Part shown: positions 31,265 to 42,400 of the stretch, piece after piece
Numbering within the stretch: position 1 is the first letter of the stretch
Layout: each line of letters starts with the position of its first letter
Source: an uncultured Collinsella sp.
Lineage (GTDB): Bacteria; Actinomycetota; Coriobacteriia; Coriobacteriales; Coriobacteriaceae
Length of the DNA stretch: 58,843 bases
Assembly (NCBI GenBank): GCA_934650095.1
Contig: CAKUFT010000007.1
Location: 1-58,843 of the forward strand
Direction of reading: 5' to 3'
Made by a program: the position numbers and the translations under genes
The notes under the pieces: generated by a model
The model's database searches: none
What the model was told of the DNA's origin: nothing
What the model saw: only the letters and a program-made list of their open reading frames with translations

Positions 31265-33040
31265 ATGACGATCACCGAAATCGACGAGAAGTTCATGCGC
31301 GAGGCGCTGGCTGAGGCGCGCGCTGCCGCGGCGGTGGGCGAGGTGCCCATTGGTGCCGTGGTGGTGTGCGCGGGCGAGATCGTCGCGCGGGCGCACAATC
31401 GTCGCGAGCTCGATCAAGACCCTTCGGCGCATGCTGAGTTTGCGGCGTTGTGCGCCGCCGCTCGGACGCTCGGCCGTTGGCGCCTTTCCGACTGCACCGT
31501 CTATGTGACGCTCGAGCCTTGCTGCATGTGCGCGGGCCTTATGGTCAACGCGCGCGTGGGGCGATGCGTGTATGGTGCGGCCGATGCCAAGGCGGGCGCG
31601 CTGGGTTCGCTATACGACCTTAATGCCGATTCGCGTCTTAATTATCGATTTAACGTGATGGCCGGCGTGCTGGCGGACGAGTGCCGTGCGGTGTTGAGCA
31701 GCTATTTTGCCGGTTTGCGTGGCGCGGATGGCGGCGGTTGCGGGTCCGATCTTGAGGCGCATGCCGCTCATGCCGCGGCGCTGGCTGATGCCGACGAGGT
31801 TGCTGGTGCGGCACTCGACTTTGGCCCTGTGCAGCGCCGACCGCGTCGCGTGCTGCTGGCGATCGACTCCTTTAAGGGCAGCGTGTCGAGCGCACAGGCG
31901 GAGTCTGCGGTTGCCGAGGGCGTGCGCCGCGTGTGGCCCGATGCCGAGGTTGGCACGCTGCCGCTGGCGGATGGTGGCGAGGGAACGCTCGATGCCGTTG
32001 CCGCATGCGGCGGCGAGATCGTGACTTGCGAAGTGGCAGGGCCTCTGCACGAGCACGTGTCTGCCCGGATGCTGGTGGATGTCGAGCGCGAATCCGCGGT
32101 CATCGAGATGGCCGAGGCTGCGGGTATTGGGTATTCGCCCTGCACGGAATCGGCGGCGTTGGCCGCTACGACCCATGGCGTGGGCGAGCTGATGCTTCGC
32201 GCGGTTCGCGCGGGGGCGAAGACTCTATATATAGGACTGGGCGGCAGTGCCACCAACGACGGCGGCGCCGGCATGCTGCAGGCATTGGGCGCGCGCGTGG
32301 TCGATGATCAGGGCTGCGATATTGCGCCGGGACTCGCGGGTCTTGAGCGGGCGGCCGATGTTGATCTGGTGCCGGCGTTGCGGGCGTTGGACGGCGTGCG
32401 TATCGCCGTGCTTTCCGATGTCGAGAATCCGCTTGTGGGACGTCGTGGCGCGCTGGCGGTGTTCGGCGGGCAGAAGGGCCTGCCGACGGGCGACGCCGAG
32501 GCGCTGCACAAGTACGACAGCTGGATGGTCGGCTACGGTCGCCTGCTCGATACGGCGATTGCCGAGGCTCGAGCTCAGGGGTTACTGCGCGTGTCCGAAG
32601 GCGCGCGGACATTTGGCTCGGTGCTCGGCGTGCCCGGCGCGGGCGCTGCCGGTGGGCTGGGGGCTGCCTTGCTGGCACTTGGCGCCGAGCTGCGTTCGGG
32701 CGTGGAGACGGTACTCGACCTTGTGGGATTTGACGAGCGCGTGCGCGATGTGGACCTGGTCATAACGGGCGAGGGCAACATGGACGAGCAGTCCGCTGCC
32801 GGCAAGGCTCCGGTGGGCGTGGCGCGTCGCGCCAAGCGCTTCGGCAAGCCAGTGGTCGCCGTCGTGGGCGGTCGCGCCGACAACCTGGACGCGGTATACG
32901 GGCAGGGCATCGACCTGGTGCTACCCATCTGTCGCAAGCCCATGTCCCTCGACCAAGCACTCGATCCGCGGGAAGCCACAACCAACCTCATCTGCGCCGG
33001 CGAGTCCGCCGCCCAAGCCTACGACCTCGCCCGCATCTAG
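31265..33040 (+). CDS. fusion protein: TadA-type tRNA adenosine deaminase + glycerate kinase
   Basis: A single uninterrupted 591-residue frame. Residues 1 to about 150 are a TadA-type deaminase: H56-A-E58 and P85-C86-C-M-C89 form the zinc and catalytic site, and GSLYDLNADSRLNYRFNV is the tRNA-binding end; TadA makes inosine 34 in tRNA-Arg(ACG). A 40-residue Ala/Gly/Asp-rich linker follows. Residues 194-591 are a type I glycerate kinase (PF02595): LLAIDSFKGSVSS, PLADGGEGTLDAV, GLGGSATNDGGAGMLQALG, and TGEGNMDEQSAAGKAPVG. It phosphorylates glycerate. No stop or frameshift divides them. ATG 31265 has GGGAAGG upstream. The two activities have no known link. Confidence 0.9.
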   Translation: MTITEIDEKFMREALAEARAAAAVGEVPIGAVVVCAGEIVARAHNRRELDQDPSAHAEFAALCAAARTLGRWRLSDCTVYVTLEPCCMCAGLMVNARVGRCVYGAADAKAGALGSLYDLNADSRLNYRFNVMAGVLADECRAVLSSYFAGLRGADGGGCGSDLEAHAAHAAALADADEVAGAALDFGPVQRRPRRVLLAIDSFKGSVSSAQAESAVAEGVRRVWPDAEVGTLPLADGGEGTLDAVAACGGEIVTCEVAGPLHEHVSARMLVDVERESAVIEMAEAAGIGYSPCTESAALAATTHGVGELMLRAVRAGAKTLYIGLGGSATNDGGAGMLQALGARVVDDQGCDIAPGLAGLERAADVDLVPALRALDGVRIAVLSDVENPLVGRRGALAVFGGQKGLPTGDAEALHKYDSWMVGYGRLLDTAIAEARAQGLLRVSEGARTFGSVLGVPGAGAAGGLGAALLALGAELRSGVETVLDLVGFDERVRDVDLVITGEGNMDEQSAAGKAPVGVARRAKRFGKPVVAVVGGRADNLDAVYGQGIDLVLPICRKPMSLDQALDPREATTNLICAGESAAQAYDLARI

Positions 33041-33060
33041 AACTCTTTCCAACCAACCCT

Positions 33061-33137
33061 CAATAAGTTGCGGTGAAATACGGACTGTTGGGTGGCTTGG
33101 AGCCGGAAAACAGTCCGTATTTCACCGCAACTTATTG
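33061..33137. repeat. AAGTTGCGGTG palindromic element, copy A3, perfect 29-bp arms
   Basis: Arms 33061-33089 and 33109-33137 are perfectly complementary (CAATAAGTTGCGGTGAAATA and nine more bases) around a 19-base loop. The outer 18 bases are shared with copies at 10567 and 10942 but the inner stem differs and still pairs, showing compensatory change. It starts 20 bases after the fusion-gene stop. Confidence 0.95.
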
Positions 33138-33158
33138 GTCGGGTGGGTGGATGCGGCG

Positions 33159-33196
33159 AAAGTAGTCAAAAAAGCCCGTCCCAAATTAGCTACTTT
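33159..33196 (+). repeat. GTAGTCAAAAAAGCCC-type element, copy 2
   Basis: AAAGTAG / CTACTTT ends (7 bp) with an AAAAAAGCCCGTCCCAAATT interior; reverse complement of 10261-10295. As there, it lies next to an AAGTTGCGGTG element. Confidence 0.8.
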
Positions 33197-33298
33197 GTGT
33201 GGCGCGAATGGTTCGATTTTGGGCCTGAGTTGCAACTTGATGGGGAATTTCGGGTCACCCAAATTGCTACAATTTTAAGCATATAGCGATGACCCGCC

Positions 33299-33329
33299 TT
33301 GCGTTTCTGCGCGGGGGGGGGCGTATATT
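33299..33329 (+). promoter_or_regulatory. candidate phase-variable promoter of the giant adhesin (G9 tract in the spacer)
   Basis: TTGCGT (33299-33304) and TATATT (33324-33329) are separated by 19 bases, nine of which are a run of G (33313-33321). Loss of one or two G would bring the spacing to the optimal 17-18. Promoters of this design switch expression by slipped-strand mispairing in other bacteria (for example Neisseria porA). The boxes are predictions. Confidence 0.6.
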
Positions 33330-33336
33330 TGCATCG

Positions 33337-33384
33337 ATGAGGACGACGACACACATATAGCGAGCCACTGCTTGCCGTCCTCAT
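33337..33384 (+). promoter_or_regulatory. 5'-leader hairpin before the adhesin ribosome site
   Basis: ATGAGGACG (33337-33345) and CGTCCTCAT (33376-33384) are perfect 9-bp inverted repeats just after the predicted transcription start and 3-6 bases before the GGGGAGGG ribosome site. They could stabilize the mRNA or limit translation. Confidence 0.5.
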
Positions 33385-33402
33385 GGATTGGGGAGGGCCT
33401 TC

Positions 33403-36400
33403 ATGAATCGCGTATATGCGAAAGCTCAAGAAATATTGAAGCCTTTGGGCGCAAAAACCAATACAGTCAAGCGCGCTCTAAGGATTTTGACCGTCCCGCT
33501 GGCGGCGTGCGCGCTCATGTTTGGCGCGACGAGCGCGTTGGCTGCCGTGAGCGACCATACCGTGCAGACGGTGAATCCTACCGGCACCACGGTCAACCTG
33601 TTCGATTACTGGGTCGTGAATGGCGATAACGATTACTCCGACAACATAAATAGGAAAGGTAGCAATAACAACACCGGCATCAATAAAGGCCATCAGCTCA
33701 AGTTCAATTATGGCGACGGCAATGGTATCAACAAATGGACGGGTAAAAGCGGTGTCGGCGGCTTTGGACGTCTGCCATTTGTGGAGAACAAGCTGGTAGA
33801 TGGCTATCCGGCGATTAAAGCCGGCATCTATTCCTCCAATGGTACGAGCGATACGTACAGCGCTGAGTCGCTCGATTATCTCTTTAACAGTGCCAGCCAA
33901 GCCAATGGCAGGCAGGACGGCAAGTCCGTCTACAACAACGTGCAGGGCCTCTTCCAGCTCAAGGACGGCTATTACGTTTACGACTCGTATGGCTCTGATG
34001 GCTCTGGCGGCAACTATGCCGTGTATAACCAAACAACGAACTCCTTTAACGTCTACGATAAGGCGGGCGTATATAAGGACAGCGTGTCAGATGCGAATCG
34101 GGGTCAGTTCTTCCCCTTTGACTCGGCTGACAAGGTTTTTGAAGAGAAGAACGGCCAGCTCTCTCCTAAAAACGTCATTGACGGGGATAACTCAACCCTT
34201 AACCACCACTTTGGCATGTCCATGACCACGGAGTTTGTCCAGCCGACGGACGGCAAGACCACCGATGGCAAGGAAATGGTCTTTGAGTTCTCGGGCGACG
34301 ACGACGTCTGGGTGTACATCGACGGCGTGCTCGTGGGCGACCTGGGCGGCATTCACGAGAAAGCGACGCTTGATATCAACTTTGCTACCGGTGTGGTGCG
34401 CGTTGGCCATATTGACGGTGCAAATGGTTCACCAAAGTATTTTCCGGATACTACCATCAAAGCGATGTTCGACGCCGCCGGTGCAGATACCACCAACTTT
34501 TCCGGCAACACCTTCAGCAACAGCACCAAACACTCCCTGAGCTTCTTCTATCTGGAACGCGGCGCGGGCGCATCGAATATGTCGCTCAAGTTCAACCTCA
34601 CCACGCTGCCGTCGTCTGAGGTTGAGAAGGTCAACCAGAACGGCGAGGCGGTCCAGGGCGCAACCTTCGCGCTGTATCGGTCCAATGCCGACTGGAATGA
34701 GCAGGGCGAGGCTATCGCCCAGGGCACGACGGACAGCAATGGCCAGCTGGTGCTTCTGAAGCCGGACCGTTCCGTTCTATCCTTTGACGAAGAGCACAGC
34801 ACCCATCAGTGCGATTACTTTGTACTCAAAGAGGTTGGCCTGCCGGCGGGATACCGCTCGAGCCTGACCTCGTCGACCACCGCAACGCCAGGTGAGCTGC
34901 ACCTGCAGTACAAGCCAGCTGCGGCGAGTGGCTCGGGTGGTGTGGTGGTCGCACCGCAAACGACGGTCAAAACAGCGGATGACAACACATGGACGGGCAG
35001 CCGTATGTGGCTGAACGGCGGGTACCTGGCTGCCAAAGAGACCATCTCTCTGACCCAAACTACTAGAGACAATAAGAACAACCCCATCAACTCGGGCACG
35101 ACCTTTGCCGTCGTGCTCAAGCGTACCGATAAGAGCAAGAAAGACACGGACGTAAACGCCTGGACGGCGGTCACGGGCAATCCGCTCGAGGGCTACAAGC
35201 TGTGCTCCGAACACGGCATTGCCGGCGCGGTTGAGGCCGCCCAGTCAAAGGACACGAGCGTCTTTGCCGTCAACACCAAGGGCGATTACGAGGTGACGGT
35301 CAGGTCGCTGCCCGGCGATATCGAGAAGTACGCCGCCATGTTGCAGGATAAGTCTCAGTCCGAATATACCGTGGCGGCGTATCACACCACGGCGTCGTCT
35401 CTGGCAGAGGCAACCACGGAGAACACCTCCATGGTTCAATACCAGTCGATAAACAGGCAGTTCTCAACCGTGATCCACCTTACGAACGTTCAGAACCGTC
35501 TGTTTGTGCAGAAGGTCGATGACCTGGGCGAGCCCGTGAACGGCGCGACGTTTGAACTGTACAAAGCCGACGACGTTACCGGCAATAGTCCCAGCACGTA
35601 TGCCATCAAGCCCAATGCCACGCCGTATGACACCGTGCAGGCAAACGGCATGACCTATCCGTATGAGATTAAGGGCGCTGCATGCTTCCCGCTCAATTCG
35701 AATAATCACGCACCTCTTACCAAAGGTACGTACTACCTGCGCGAATCGTTGAGCCCGGATGGCTACGAGATAAATTCCACCATCACCAAGGTGATCGTGG
35801 ACGATTCGGGCGTGTACGTGGATGCCGGTGAGAAGAACGACGGCGTGCGCAGTATGAGCGGCCCGGGCTCGCTGATTGCCTCGTTGGCGCAGTTTGGCTC
35901 TCCTGACTCGATCGACAACACGCTTACACACATCAAGGGCAAGCTGCAGAGCGCGACTGGTGCAGATGTCAAGGGCAACCTGATGTGGGACCAGACGAGC
36001 ACCGCCGAGGGCGTGACGCCTTCGCTCAAAAATGACTTGATGCACATGCGCTATGACAAGGCGACTCAGGGCACCAAGACCGTTCTGCGTTATGTCGAGG
36101 ACAAGGGCGTCCGCGACGGCCAGCTGGCGACGATCTTTGCCGATACGGGTATCAACCGTATGGCCCTCTACCAAGAGGACGACCCATCATATATCGATGA
36201 TGCCTCCAAGACTCGTACCAACTTGGGCACGCTCCAGCTCAACCATCTCTTTACCACGGCAACGGCCGTGCAGTATGCCGACCGTCGCGTGGCGCGCCTG
36301 CAAGTGACCAAGACCGTGACGGCAGACGACGGCCTTACCGCGCCTACCAAGGATGTGAACGGCAAGGACCTGACCTTTACGTTTAAGTTCACCCTGCCGG

Positions 36401-39400
36401 ATTCCGAGAAGGGCTACGAGGCGCACGTGTTCGATGCGAATGGCAACGCCGTGGGCGATTCCTTTACGCTCAAGAACGGCGACACTCACTCCATCAAGGC
36501 CGGCGAGACAATTCGCGTGTACGACCTTAAGCAGGGCGACAGCTACAGCGTGAGCGAGCTCACCACCAAGGGTGAGTCGGCGAGTGGCAACGTGCTGGCG
36601 AGCATCGTCAACACCGTGACCGGTTCTGCCGACGACTCCGTGCTTCCGGCCGGCTTTAGCCTTGTGAGCCGTAGGGCCGGCGGCGTGGAGCAGTCGGGCA
36701 CCGGCAGCACTATCACGGGTAAGATCGGCAAGCTCGAGGGTGGAGAGATTCCCAAGAGCAACAAGCTTGAGTTCACCAACAACTACAGCGCCAGCTCGGT
36801 AACGCTTGCGGCCAAGGATGGCCTGAGCGTCAAGAAGGAGCTCCAGGGCCGCAATTGGAATGATTCCGATACCTTTACCGTGCAGCTTACGGCCGATGAC
36901 GGCGTTCCCATGCCCAACGGCGCCAGGAGCCAGGTGTCGACGGTCGAGCTCACCAAGAATGCCCAGACGGTAACGGTTGGCAACATCACCTATAAGACGG
37001 CAACGTTTGGCGACATCACCTATGCCAAGCCGGGCACCTACACCTATACCATCTCGGAGGTTATCCCCGGGTCCGATGCCGGGGCAGACGGCATAAGCTA
37101 TTCTGCCGCCTCCTATACCGCGACGGTCGTGGTGGAGGACAACCATGCCGGCGCTCTGGTCGTTACGAGCGTGAAGGTGATGCAGGTACGTGACGACGCG
37201 GGCGCCGAGACTAAGAAGGAGGTTACCGATAAGGTAGCTACCTTCACCAATCGCTACGACGAGCATGAGAGGGACATCACCATCCATGCCCAAAAGAAAC
37301 TGACCGACAACGACGGGGAGGACCTCCCCCTTGCCCAGAATGCCTTTGGGTTTACGCTCGAGGGCGTGGGCGGCTACACGGATGCCAGCGCAACGTTCGA
37401 CCTCAAGACGGTCGACTCGAACGTCAAGGCTCCCATGCCCCAGGGCACCGAGGACAACATCGCGACCGTGGGCAACAACGCCAAAGACGGTGCGGTGAAG
37501 TGGCCGGCGATCTCCTATACCTTCAAGGCGGATGCGGGACACGCCTACGTGTACAAATTTGCTGAGGTCCCCGGCAGCGCTGCGGGCATGACCTACGACG
37601 GGTCGGTTTACTACGCCGTCGTGCGCAATGCCAAGAAGGGCGCCGGCATCCAGGCCTCAATCGAGTACTACAAGGCCATGGCGGACGGCTCGGTAAAGCA
37701 GCTGGACCAGAACGCTACGCCCCTCTTTACCAATATATATAGTGTTGAGCCCACGAGCGTGACCCTTCAGGGCCAAAAGACCCTGAGCGGCCGCGACTGG
37801 AACCAGGGCGAGAACTACACCTTTAACCTTACCGCCGCTGCGGATGATGCCAGCACGACCGGTTTGAGCAAGACCACAAAGCAGGCAGTAACGGATGGTG
37901 CCGTTGCCATTAACACCGACCAGGCTACCGCCACCGCGCCCGAGTCGGGACGCGTGGCATCGTTTGCCTTTGGCACCGAAGCCGCTCCGGCCGTGACGTT
38001 CAAGCGCGCGGGCACCTTTAGCTTCAATATCACCGAGAACGCCACGCAGGATGATCAGGCGGGCATGTCCATGGACACGCACACCGCACGTGCGACCGTC
38101 GTGGTGACCGATATGGACGAGTCGGGCAACCACACGGGCATGCTGCACGTGTCGAGCGTGACCTACGCCAACACCGGTGCCTCCGATGTGGACAAGGATG
38201 TAACCGACAAGGCTGCCTTTACCAACGCATACCACGCGTCGGGCACCTTTGGCGGCGTGACGGTGAGCAAGACCCTTCAGGGCCGCGCCTCTGCTGCGGG
38301 CCAGTTTACCTTTGCCGTGACGGGCCTTTGGTACAACGGCGTCCAGACGTCGGTCAACGGTGCCGAGGCCAATCTGTCCAATAAGGCGGCGGAGGCTGGC
38401 GTGTCGGGCGCCGTGGTGGGCACGAGTGGGACAGGGAGGCTCTTTGCCCGTGCGCTCACGGAGCAGGATCTGGGGCGTACATATGCCTACCGCATCCACG
38501 AGAACCAGCCCGCGCCCGTTGGCTACACCTACGATACCAACTACACCGGCGACGCTATCGTGCTCGTTAAGGTTCTTGCGCACGACAACAATCCTGCCAA
38601 GCTCTATACCGTGACGACCGTGCTCAAGGGCGCAGGCGTGACGAAGCTGCTGGGCGATGCCAGCAACGCGAGCGCGTTGACAGACGACAAGATTGCCGAG
38701 CTCAAGCAGGATCCGAATACCTACGTGCAGCAGTACGATGCAAGCGAGGCCGGCACCACAACGCCCGCTGTCTCGTTCGTGAATCGCTATGAGGCAAGCC
38801 TCGACTATGGCGCCGCCGGCGGCCTGAAGATCGAGAAGACACTGACGTACCCCGAGGGTGCAACGTTGTTCGGCTCGCCCAAGAGCACGTTCCGCTATAT
38901 CGTCAAGCCTGCCGACAAGACATCTGCCAACAAGGTCGGCATTTCCACGGACGGCAAGGTCTACGAGACCGCAAATGTTGAGGCCAATGTTCCCAAGACC
39001 GTGAGCTTGGTTCCCGAGCGTGGGCTGACCCTCACTCAGAATGATGCCGGCAAGACGTTCACCTATACGGTGAGCGAGATTGACGACAAGGCGACGGGCT
39101 ATACGTACGACAAGACGGTCCATACGGTGAGGGTCGTCGTAGCGGATAACGGCGACGGCACGCTCAGGGTCACGACGTCGGTAAGCAAGCAGGTCGATGG
39201 CAGGGATGAGCTTGAGGGCCAGTGGATCTATCCGGCGGACGCGACATCTACCGGTGTTGCGACGGTTAAGTTCAAGAACACCTATACGGTTACCGAGGCG
39301 GCGACCTACACCCCGTCCGTGACGAAGGTTGTTGCCGGCGCCGATGCTCCGGGCAAGTTTGCGTTTGCCATGACCGCGGCTGACGATGTCACCAAGGCGG

Positions 39401-42400
39401 CAATCGACAACGGGCTCATTACCGGCTCTTCGATGAGCGCGGACAACGGCTACGACGAGAAGAAGTCTACGATGGGCAATCTTAAGGACGGCGACCACGA
39501 AAAGATCGACTTCTCGAAGCTCACCTTTAATGCGCCGGGCACGTATAAGTTTGCCATTAACGAGCTGACCCCGAACGGCGGCCCCGGCGAGTGGAAGTAT
39601 GACCAGCACGTCTATACCGTGACGGTTACTGTAACCGATGAGGGCGGCAAGCTTGTGGCGCGCCCCGATGGCACGACCGGTTCGGAAGGTTTCATCTTTA
39701 CCAATAGGTACCAAACTTCGACGAGCTACGAGCTCCAGGGCGGTCTGGAGATCGTCAAGACGCTCAAGGGCAAAGACCTGCATGCCGGTATGTTTGGCTT
39801 TACGGTGACGGGCGAAGATCCCGCCTCGACCGCAAAGCTTAAGGCGCTGCTGCGTGCGGACAAGGATAAGGGCGAGCTTACCGTTACCAACGATGAGCCG
39901 CAGGCCGACGGCACGTCCCATACCGGTATTTTGGGTGGCCTGACCTTTGCGACGGGCGATGCAGGCAATACGTTTACCTACAAGGTGGTCGAGAATAAGG
40001 GCAACAAGGTCGGCTATAAATACGACTCTACCTATTGGACGGTAGAAATTGCAGTTAAGAAGCGCGATAACGGATCGCTCTATACCGTGACTACCGTCAA
40101 GCACTATGACGCTGATGGGGCTGAGCTTCCCGTGGATGTACCGGACTATAGCTCCGAGAATGGTACCGCCAAGGCCAAAGTGTCCTTTGCCAACAGCTAC
40201 GCCGCGAGCGGAACGTTTGGGGGTCCTCGCGCCGAGAAGAAGATGGACTCTGGCGATAAGATCAAGGCTGGCCAGTATACGTTTGACCTGTACGCGGAGA
40301 AGAAGGACGACGGCTCTCTCAAACCGATTGATGAGGGCACGACCCAGGCGAGTGAGAGCGATACTGCAACGGTCAACTTTGGTACGGTCACCTTTAAGCT
40401 CGGCGGCGATACCAGCACGCCTGAAGAGAAGACGGTCGATCTTGCCAAAGAAGTGGCAAATGGCTTTGCCACCAAGCGCCACAATGCCGACCACACCACT
40501 ACCTATAGCTTCGACCTGGTGGCAAAGGAGCGCTTTGCCACCCTGCCCGAGGGCGTGCGTCCTGTAGACACGTCCGCGACGTGCCGCGTGCTGCTCGAGG
40601 TGACCGACAACAACGACGGCATGCTGACGTCCAAGGTGACCTATCGCGATGGTACCGAGAACGGCAAGATCGTCTTCCACAACACGCGCGATAAGGTCAA
40701 GACGATTGGTACGGTCGCAGAGCCCAATGTGGATATCGACGGGCAACTGCTTTCCGTGGGCGACGCCTATGTCTACACCATCAACTGGTCAAATACCGCG
40801 GTCGACGACAAGGGCAACCTGGTCCCCGCCAACGTGACCGTAACTGACGAACTGCCCACGGGCGTTGTGTTCGAGGCCTTCGAAGGTAAGAACGCCGATA
40901 AGGGCGCCGCGAGCGGCCAGTCGCTCACGTGGAACCTGGGCGAGCGGCCTGCGGGCAGCCACGGTTCGGTGCGCGTGCGCGTAAAGATTACCGAGGACGC
41001 CGTGAAGGATGCCCAAGGTGCTGTCGGCACCATCAACAACGCTGCCACCGTTACGGTTGGCGAAAAGAGCTATACCGGCACCACGACCAACTACGTGCCC
41101 AAGAAGTCCGAGAGCGACGCTCAAGATTCGACGGGGTCGGGTGTGGCGCTGGGCGATGAGCTTACCTATACCATTAGCTACAAGAATACCGAGGGCGCGC
41201 CGGCTACGGTGACGATCTCCGATACCGTTCCTGCGGGGACCGAGTTCGTGGAGTTCGCGGGCGACCATAAGGATGCCGGCTCCAAGGACAAGGACGGCAA
41301 TCTCACCTGGACGCTGACGGATGTTCCCGCCGGTGAGGAGGGCACGGTTCAGTTTAAGGTTCGCGTGACCGAGGACGCGTTCAAGAGCGGCGGCGCTTCG
41401 GACGACATCTCCAACCAAGCATCGGTAAAGGTCGGCAACAACCCTGCCGTCAAGACCAACACCACCACCGATGAGGTCTCTGACGGCCGCTTGACGCTGA
41501 GCAAGACGGTCACGACTGCCGAGGGCATTACCGCGCCCAACAAGGCATTTACCTTTAAGGTCCTGCTCTACCAGGCCGATGGCACAACGCCTCTGACCGG
41601 CACCTTTGCGTACGCCGGTCGCGCAGGCGGCATCAACGGTACCTATGTAAGCGGGCAGATCAAGAGCGGTGACACCATTGCGCTCAAGGCCGGCGGCTCC
41701 GTGACGGTTACCGTGCCCATGGGTGCGCACTACGAGGTGCAGGAGCTCGACTCCAAGGGCAACCTCATGACGAGCGAGGACGGCTTTACGGTTGCCGATA
41801 AGACGAACACCCAGGCGGGTACCGTCGGACAGGCGACGCAGGTCGGATTCACCAATGTCTATAGCGTGGAGTCCACGAAGGTGGAAAACGCCTTTAAGGT
41901 CCAAAAGAAGATTTCCGGCCGCAACTGGACTAAGGCGGATGCCTTTACCATGACGCTGACTGCCGAGGGCGAGGCGCCCATGCCCGAGGGCGCCAAGGAG
42001 GGCGTGGCGACGATTACGCTGAAGAAGGACGTTCAGGTCGGCAACTTCGGCACCATCGAGTACGCCAAGCCCGGCACCTATACCTATATGATTGCCGAGC
42101 AGGCGGGTGACGAGACGGCGCTCACGTTCTCGAAGGCCACCTATCGCGCCACCGTCACGGTGACCGACGACGGCGCCGGAAAGCTGACTGCCAAGACCAA
42201 GATTGCACAGCTGACCGACGATGCCGGTAATACTGCCGAGCGTACGGTCGAGGCGGCGGTCTTTACCAACGCCGCTAAGACCGGCAGCCTCACCGTTACG
42301 AAGACGGTCGTCAGCGGCGACAGCCAGCGTGAGTTCGGCTTCACGGTCGCGCTGGCCGACGGGGGCGGCGAGCCCGTCTCCGGCACCTTCGGCAAGGGCG

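Noticed and set aside
32225..32509. Separate genes suspected for the glycerate kinase part of the fusion
   Set aside because: No internal ribosome site with a suitable start is seen before residue 194, and the frame is continuous from the TadA part.
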